Origin: Plectrocnemia conspersa
Taxonomy: Eukaryota; Arthropoda; Insecta; Trichoptera; Polycentropodidae
Assembly: GCA_009617715.1 (NCBI GenBank)
Contig: VTFK01000004.1
Coordinates: 124,001-188,000, forward strand
Direction: 5' to 3'
Length of the DNA: 64,000 nt
The position numbers were made by a program, and so were the translations under genes. This document shows, one piece after another, positions 58,530 through 64,000 of this stretch. Below the pieces are notes generated by a model. The model made no database searches and was not told the origin of the DNA. It saw nothing but the letters and a program-made list of their open reading frames with translations. Position 1 is the first letter of the stretch; every line of letters begins with the position of its first letter.

Positions 58530-58710
58530 ATTATGGACATGATATATTATACATGCCTTAAGACTCTTAAAGGTTAAATAGATCAATTTGTAATGCCGTC
58601 GTATTAAGGAGCCGAAAGGTGATATATAACGGCAATGGATAATAATTAAATATTCTCTTATAAAGATATATCAAGATCCTTTTCTGAACTCTTTCGATTA
58701 AAAAAAAAGT
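58530..58710 (-). pseudogene. LINE reverse transcriptase C-terminal remnant
   Basis: On the minus strand one frame reads IERVQKRILIYLYKR, then FNYYPLPLYI and RLLNTTALQIDLFNL. ERVQKRxLxYL is a hallmark of the region behind the reverse transcriptase palm in jockey-like elements, and LNxxALxIDLFN matches the extreme C-terminus seen at 61396-61490. The two lie far apart in an intact element but are close here, so the copy carries an internal deletion. A stop follows. Confidence 0.7.
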
Positions 58711-59072
58711 ATTTTATATAGGGATTTTAAATTATTGAGTCTACTAGAGGTAGAATTAATTGAAATAGGTTTATGTTTGATAAATTGTTATGTTGATATT
58801 TTGCGAATTCACAGCACGCAATCGCTGATTAGCATTTGGAATTATCACATTATACATTTTATTATCCAGAATCAGAATATTACAACACCATTTTTTACAT
58901 CAAACGGACTTAACACATGCACAATGGAAGCGTTCCTGCTTTTTATTCGCCCGTCGGGATTTTAACCCTTTTTAGAAATGTACGTAAGTCTGTCTGTCCG
59001 TCTGGCTCTTTTGTAGTGACCGTGCTGGACTAATTGACTAACGACCCTTTGTCCGGATCCTTTCCGATTCGA

Positions 59073-59099
59073 CTCCTCGTATAATTTATATACGAGGAG
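59073..59099. repeat. 27-bp palindrome with 5-base centre
   Basis: The arms CTCCTCGTATA and TATACGAGGAG are exact reverse complements around ATTTA. It resembles a hairpin or a dimer binding site. Confidence 0.8.
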
Positions 59100-60109
59100 A
59101 GGTCTGAAAGGTTCACGCGTAACCATTTTCTCGAATCGAATTTTTTCTCTCTCACGACATTCACGCCTAAAAGCAAATGTTTTCCGGAGCCAATCTGGGC
59201 CAGAGTAGTCTGACTCAATTAAGCAAAGTTTTTCTTCGAAAGTAAGCTACCGTTTACTGAACAACAAAAACACTAAGTACTATCCATCATGCTGGAAGTA
59301 TATTTTTTATGAAATATATAATAAGAATATATTAAAAAAAAATTACATCGACGACGATATGCGGTACACACCAAATCAACCAGTATAGATATATGAACAT
59401 ACATGTTTCTATCTACAAGTTACGTTTATGCGATCTTAAAGAAACATACAATACATATGAAGTACATATAAATATTCGCTGTTCAGAATATATTATATAA
59501 AATAAACTAAACTATTTTTCATATAGTATGTGTTGTGGAGAAGGGAAGAGATTATATAAGTACAACTGTACCCAGGCGTACTGTTCAAATAATTTATTGG
59601 CCATCGAACTGAATTCGAAAACACTTGAATCGCTGCAAATTGGACAAAGCTCTCGAGTCGCCGCCGAGAGAATACGTCTATGTACTAGTACATTTTTTTT
59701 TATTTTTCCATGCTGAAGCTTTTGCTCGTTTATTGTTTATTTTTTTCCTTCAATTTTTTCTCGTGCATGGAAAGCGTTTTCTTACTCTCGACCGGACTCG
59801 TTTTCAAATCAAACGTCCTGACAAAAAGGGCAAGAAATATTTATGACGGTTCACGTTCAAGCGAGATTTTTCGAATGATAAATGATATTGTAAGGGATAC
59901 AAATATGCGTTGTGTTTAGTATACAATAATATTCCTGACGTATTTTTAATATATAAGTTACATTTAAAAGTTGGATAATAGTTTTTCTGTGGCAGAAATG
60001 ACATTAAAAAACAAAAAACACTAAAGATCTAATTTATAATACTCTTACTCGAATAAAATATCGCTGATACTTGAACCAGGAATAATAAAATTATAGGTGT
60101 AATGAACAG

Positions 60110-60220
60110 TGAATCTAGTTAAGGTTGAAAGTGGCTGCTTCTCTCGGTCTTCAGCGTAGTTCCGCTTAGTTCATTTTTCCAAGTCGGAAGCGAAGTGGTA
60201 TTTCTGGGTTACGACCGTAT
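60110..60220 (+). repeat. Dispersed repeat, copy 2 (with 17395-17525)
   Basis: GTGGCTGCTTCTCTCGGTCT, CAGCGTAGTTCCGCTTAG and CAAGTCGGAAG match the order in the copy near 17430. Confidence 0.5.
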
Positions 60221-60689
60221 TTGGGCATATATACCATTGAGAATTTGGGAAAGGCAAACTTTTCAGTACTCGATCATCTGGTCAATTCTATGATCTTTTG
60301 ATAATTGTCTAATAAAAATCTTGCTAATTATTATAATGTAATTTATGGACCGTATAATCTTGAGTTTGATACCTGTCGGAAATATTTAAGCACAGACTGT
60401 ACCCTTTGTATGTGGCACCAACTGTGCTGTTTTTTGCAACTACTTTTGAACAGTCGTTAGTATAACTCTGACGAGAAAAACTTCTTAGAAAGTTCACAGT
60501 AAAGTAATTTGTTTATAAGTTTTTAACGATCACTGGTAGTTCTGATAATACTATAAATATTATTATTTTTGACCGAAGAATTTTAATATATTATTCCACA
60601 CATATGTCTTCCAAATGAGTCAATTCGAACAACTTTCATGAACTTATTTATCGTACAAAACATAATAGTCGTGCAATGTTGCAGCTAAT

Positions 60690-61200
60690 TTTTCCTATTT
60701 CTCAACAATTAATTTCTAGAGAAATGTGAAATTGATCTTATTTTTTTTTGATAATTTCCGAGAAATTTGGTTTGATGTATTTATATTATTGGCTTTGTGT
60801 ATGGAAAATATTTTTATTGCTTACATTTACAACAATTTAGATCAATATTTATGCATGTCAAATAAACATGATAAAAAATATAGTAAAACAAGATATTAAC
60901 AAGATAGAAAAAAAAATTTTACTAATCGTAATTCCTAGAGTAGGTCATAAAATTTATATTCTCAATCGATTTTAGCAGATCATAGAAAATCACTGTCCTT
61001 TTTTTACCTACCTGCTTAGAATTTAGCGGATTTAAAACCACAACTTATTTTTTAAATTGCAACGGTTGTTACACATTTAAAAATATTTGTATAATTTTAA
61101 TTTCACTAAAAAGCGTTTTATCAGAATTTTCAAGAAATAATTAAATAATATCTATCTAGTTTAATTAACGGTCACTTTCCATTACATTATATTTTCCTTC
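60690..61200 (-). repeat. Family C unit, inverted relative to the 26-kb array
   Basis: On the minus strand the blocks GAAATTTC, GTTGCAATTTAAAAAATA, TTTTAAATCCGCTAAATTC, AAGCAGGTAGGTAAAAAAAG and GACAGTGATTTTC follow the order of units at 25.9-26.5 kb. It also includes TAATGGAAAGTGACC, matching GATGGAAACTGACC near 26232. Confidence 0.7.
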
Positions 61201-61226
61201 GTGTTTACTAAAATTATATAGTATTT

Positions 61227-61560
61227 ACATTTATTTATTTATTTAAATTAAATTAAAACAGACAGGTTACCCCAATGCTTCACGATGATCAAAAATATAT
61301 TATATAATATTTATAATTAAAATAATACATTAAAAGAAACAATAATAAAAAAATATTAAATGATACGAATTAGTCCAGCTCCTCATGTCTGATATTAAAC
61401 AGGTCAATGTGCAATGCTAGTGTATTAAGGATCTGGATGGCTATAGCCATAGGCGAGTTGGCAAGTGCAGACGTCTTAGCTCTAACGGTTATCAAAAGAG
61501 GATGCGATTGTGATTATATGTATTGTACAAAAACATTGACTCCTGTTTAGCTTAAGCGGC
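61227..61560 (-). pseudogene. LINE 3' end: ORF2 C-terminus and 3' UTR
   Basis: On the minus strand, 61500 down to about 61397 reads VRAKTSALANSPMAIAIQIL, then NTLALHIDLFNIRHEELD and a stop, without interruption. The pattern R-x-K-T/R-x(5-6)-NSP-x-x-x-A-x-x-x-LN-x(5)-(I/L)DLF is typical of the C-terminus of jockey-like ORF2 proteins. An AT-rich 3' UTR follows, ending in AAATAAATAAATAAATG near 61227, a typical LINE tail. Upstream, toward 61560, the frame decays. As the 5' part is absent, this is a 5'-truncated dead copy. Family C units flank it on both sides. Confidence 0.75.
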
Positions 61561-61599
61561 GAAAAAATTCTTGCCAAAAACTTAATAATATAATAATTT

Positions 61600-62000
61600 T
61601 AAGTCGTTGATTCTTAAATGGAAAAGGCTCGAGGAAGTCGAAACGAAATGTTTGTGAATCGTATTTCTTAGATTCATTCATAAAACTTATATTATCAAAC
61701 AATGTTAATCGAAAATCCCTGCCCCTTTTTGAACTACCTGCTATGAATTCAGAAAATTCAAAACTAATTATTATTAAAATTGCAACAAAAAATCATTTAA
61801 GAGAATTCTCGAGCAACTTGCAAATTTTTAAAAAAATAAAAAAATATTTTATTTTGCATATTTCATCGAAAAATAATTCTTGAGAAGAAACACTTGTTAC
61901 GTGTTATTTTTCAGTTCTTAAATAGCACATCCATTGTATGTAAAAAATCAAAGTTTTATGAAAAACAGTATAAAATATGTTATTATATTTGAATCGCAAC
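61600..62000 (-). repeat. Family C unit, inverted, second copy
   Basis: On the minus strand it carries TTGCAATTTTAATAATAATT, TTTTGAATTTTCTGAATTC, AGCAGGTAGTTCAAAAAGGG and CAGGGATTTTCG, plus the CTCGAGAA block, matching the 26-kb array. Confidence 0.65.
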
Positions 62001-62046
62001 TTAACATTTTATCTATGTATTTAAGGAACCTTGACTTATCTTTGTA

Positions 62047-62292
62047 CACTCATACCTTGATACGTTTCAGGAAATATCGCGTATATCGAGGCATAGAAAA
62101 TTTGTAATAAAACGAAAAAATAGTATTTATTGTTAACGAATAAATTTTTCAACGACATTCGTGCACTTAAAAAATTTACATGGGTAGTGTGAGAGGTTCC
62201 TGCTGTAGATCAAGTGCAAAAAATGGAAGTAAGCTTTCTACCTATCCCCTATATAAAAAATATGTTTTACTGCTTAAATTGAGGGATCAATG
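62047..62292. mobile_element. Mariner-like non-autonomous element, copy 2 (family E)
   Basis: The left end CACTCATACCTTGATACG and the right end, reversed, CATTGATCCCTCAATTTAAG are imperfect inverted repeats flanked by TA (62045-62046 and 62293-62294), the target duplication of Tc1/mariner elements. Internal blocks (GGAAATATCGCGTATA, GAGGCATAGAAAA, GTGAGAGGTTCC) match 11075-11300. No transposase is encoded. Confidence 0.6.
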
Positions 62293-62403
62293 TATTTATT
62301 TATAATCACTGCTAATTGTAGTTTACTTTCTTGATGAAGTAAATCAAAAGTGAAAAGTTGCTGTTGTACATTTGCAAAAATATTTTTAACTTATTGTTTA
62401 GAT

Positions 62404-62642
62404 CAGGGGTAGCCAACCCGCAGCCCACTTTGAACATTTTTCCGGCCCGCGAGATTCATCACACTTTTACAAAATATATTTATTTTATAATGGCCAATAC
62501 CCCATAGACAATTTTTCACTCCAAAAAAATGTCTATAGTGTATCTAAATCTAATATGGGGATGTATAATTTTATATGTGGCCCGAGGAGTTATGATGCAT
62601 TTTCAAAGTGGCCCGCAAGATCATTTGTGTTGGTCACCCCTA
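62404..62642. mobile_element. hAT-type MITE with 8-bp target duplication
   Basis: The left end CAGGGGTAGCCAACCCGCAG and the right end, reversed, TAGGGGTGACCAACACAAAT are inverted repeats of the widespread hAT CAGGGGT type. Flanks GTTTAGAT (62396-62403) and GTCTAGAT (62643-62650) match at 7 of 8. The subterminal GGCCCGCGAG and its counterpart CGGGCCAC are also mirrored. It is 239 bases and non-coding. Confidence 0.88.
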
Positions 62643-62650
62643 GTCTAGAT

Positions 62651-64000
62651 GAAGCACTATCTACAGCTGCTCAAAATTCACGCTCCTGATCGCTGCAATG
62701 GAGCTAGGCTTTTCGCTCGCATCATCACACGGGTTAAAAATAATAGTATTAGTGCGGTACTTCTATGGATCTAATTGATGTTTTTAATAGTATTTAAATT
62801 TGATAATTTAGGATATGAAACATATTTCATCTGCGTATTATTATATTTTATATTACATCATTGCATACATACTATATTTATATCGTGACATTTGCGTAAA
62901 ATATAAATATAGTTCTAGAACCATACATGAGATATATTTTTTTATTAAATGTCGTGGGATTTCATATATATAAATATTGGCTTTTCATAATAAATCATAA
63001 AATTTCCGATATTTTGTTTTATATATTATATTTTTTAGTGTAAATAAAATAAGATTGTAATAATAAACGAAAATGTTCATGAACCATTGAATTTATTATA
63101 AAGGCTTAACAAGAAGTCGTTAATTATAGTCGCAGAATTTCTTAATGACATTTTAATACTGAAGGTTTAATGAATTAGATTTATTATTTTTAAAAGCACA
63201 ATTTACATTATTCGGTAATAGTTGCTTTTAATATGGAAGTGAAAACCATTACACATTAGCGTTAACCAAGATAAATGTCTACGTATCAAGAATACAAAAA
63301 AAGCAGGATTTATATCTCACAATTCATCCCTAAGATTAACCAACAATGCATTAACAAATTAACTCTCAAATTATAGTCACAGCAATATCTTTATTTTTTA
63401 TTACACTTTCTCTGGTAATTGAACGATCGCCCTCCCCCTCGAATAAAGCTAGAATTGGACATTGACCCACAAAGCGGCCACAATAGACTCGGATGAATCA
63501 GAGCCCCTAAGGACTCCTCTTTACACCCCTTGCGCCGAACGAAGGTCGAACTCTACCGAAAGTTTCTCCTCTAATCGAACCTTGACCCGCCGACGTTCTT
63601 TTCTGTTGTGATCGTATCGATCGGGATGCTGGGAGTCTCAATGTCATGAGGTCCCGACTTACATAACTACGTAAGCTACGCGAAAACGAACGTCGCGCGT
63701 CGATCTCTATCTATCTAACCGCCCCCTGATTCCGGTCTAGCTTATGTAAACACGTGTTGTGTACGTACGTTGAAATCCAATTTAAATTCAACGGTTTAGC
63801 GCCGGATGATCGAAATCGAGATGGAACCGAGACTCGGAACGAATTGTACCAAAACGAAGCTAATTTTAAATTGGAATGTTGGCGCTTTATTTATTTTTGC
63901 TATGGAATGCTTAGTTGTTTCGCACTCCAGGTCTTGGAATTTATTTGAATTTATTTAAAAGTAACTCTCCAAATCTCCATACGTTTGCAAAAAAACATAT
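62651..64000. other. AT-rich stretch, then a unique GC-richer island at the right edge
   Basis: From 62760 to 63400 the sequence is AT-rich with no feature. From about 63425 to 63850 it is unique and GC-richer, with a 64-codon + strand frame at 63754-63948 that has no recognisable domain. The island may be an exon-flanking or regulatory region of a gene beyond the window. Confidence 0.45.

Larger units (their letters stand above)
58711..60689. other. AT-rich stretch with a palindrome and a dispersed repeat
   Basis: A 27-base palindrome is at 59073-59099 and a repeat related to 17395-17525 at 60110-60220. Frames at 58735-58965 and 59528-59919 have no recognisable features; the last is Phe-rich. 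No gene is supported. Confidence 0.5.

Overview
This is nuclear DNA from an animal with an AT-rich genome, most likely an insect. The evidence is a strongly AT-rich background, short GC-rich islands with exon-like splice signals, a tract built from TTAGGTTAGG units, tRNA-derived SINEs, eroded jockey-like LINE reverse transcriptase, and small hAT, piggyBac and mariner-like non-autonomous elements. The order of insect cannot be read from the sequence with confidence. No rRNA gene, intact tRNA gene, CRISPR array, or bacterial or viral gene cluster is visible.

The window is almost entirely intronic or intergenic. The only segment that looks clearly coding is a GC-rich, proline-rich exon on the + strand at about 32842-33226. 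Weaker candidates are short frames bounded by splice-like signals at 3536-3643, 13726-13795, 46007-46070 and, on the minus strand, 24012-24074. A more unusual candidate is a pair of near-identical 50-base coding segments at 39868-39917 and 40061-40110. Each starts with ATG and ends at a GTGAGT donor, and they lie in a tandem duplication next to a (TA)n tract. The reading phases of these candidates do not join into one transcript, so they cannot be assembled here.

The rest is mostly repeats. From left to right: family A copies (1.3-2.0 kb, inverted at 21.8 kb, partial at 12.7 and 37.6 kb); family D tandem units (5.6-6.4 kb, also 34.9 and 49.6 kb); a mariner-like element (11.1 and 62.0 kb); a LINE RT remnant with its catalytic motifs (16.5-16.8 kb); SINEs (17.0, 25.3, 44.8, 51.0 kb, fragment at 5.6 kb); family B, a long duplication (22.4-23.2 and 30.5-32.8 kb) whose last copy runs into the proline-rich exon; family C, about 450-bp tandem units (25.7-27.1 kb, inverted at 60.7-62.0 kb); a piggyBac-like element (33.6 kb); a MITE with internal repeats (36.4 kb); tandem LINE RT motif-A fragments (47.1-47.7 kb); three copies of a roughly 1-kb terminal-inverted-repeat element, family F (49.9, 55.8, 57.3 kb); LINE 3' ends (58.6 and 61.3 kb); and two hAT MITEs with matching 8-bp target duplications (52.3 and 62.4 kb).

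Several unique GC-richer islands (3.2-3.7, 4.1-4.4, 10.1-10.8, 13.7-14.1, 37.0-37.3, 45.8-46.1, 51.4-51.8, 53.6-53.9, 63.4-63.8 kb) stand out from the AT-rich repeats. They are the best candidates for exons, promoters or enhancers of a gene with very long introns. All repeat comparisons were made by eye within the window, so boundaries are approximate.
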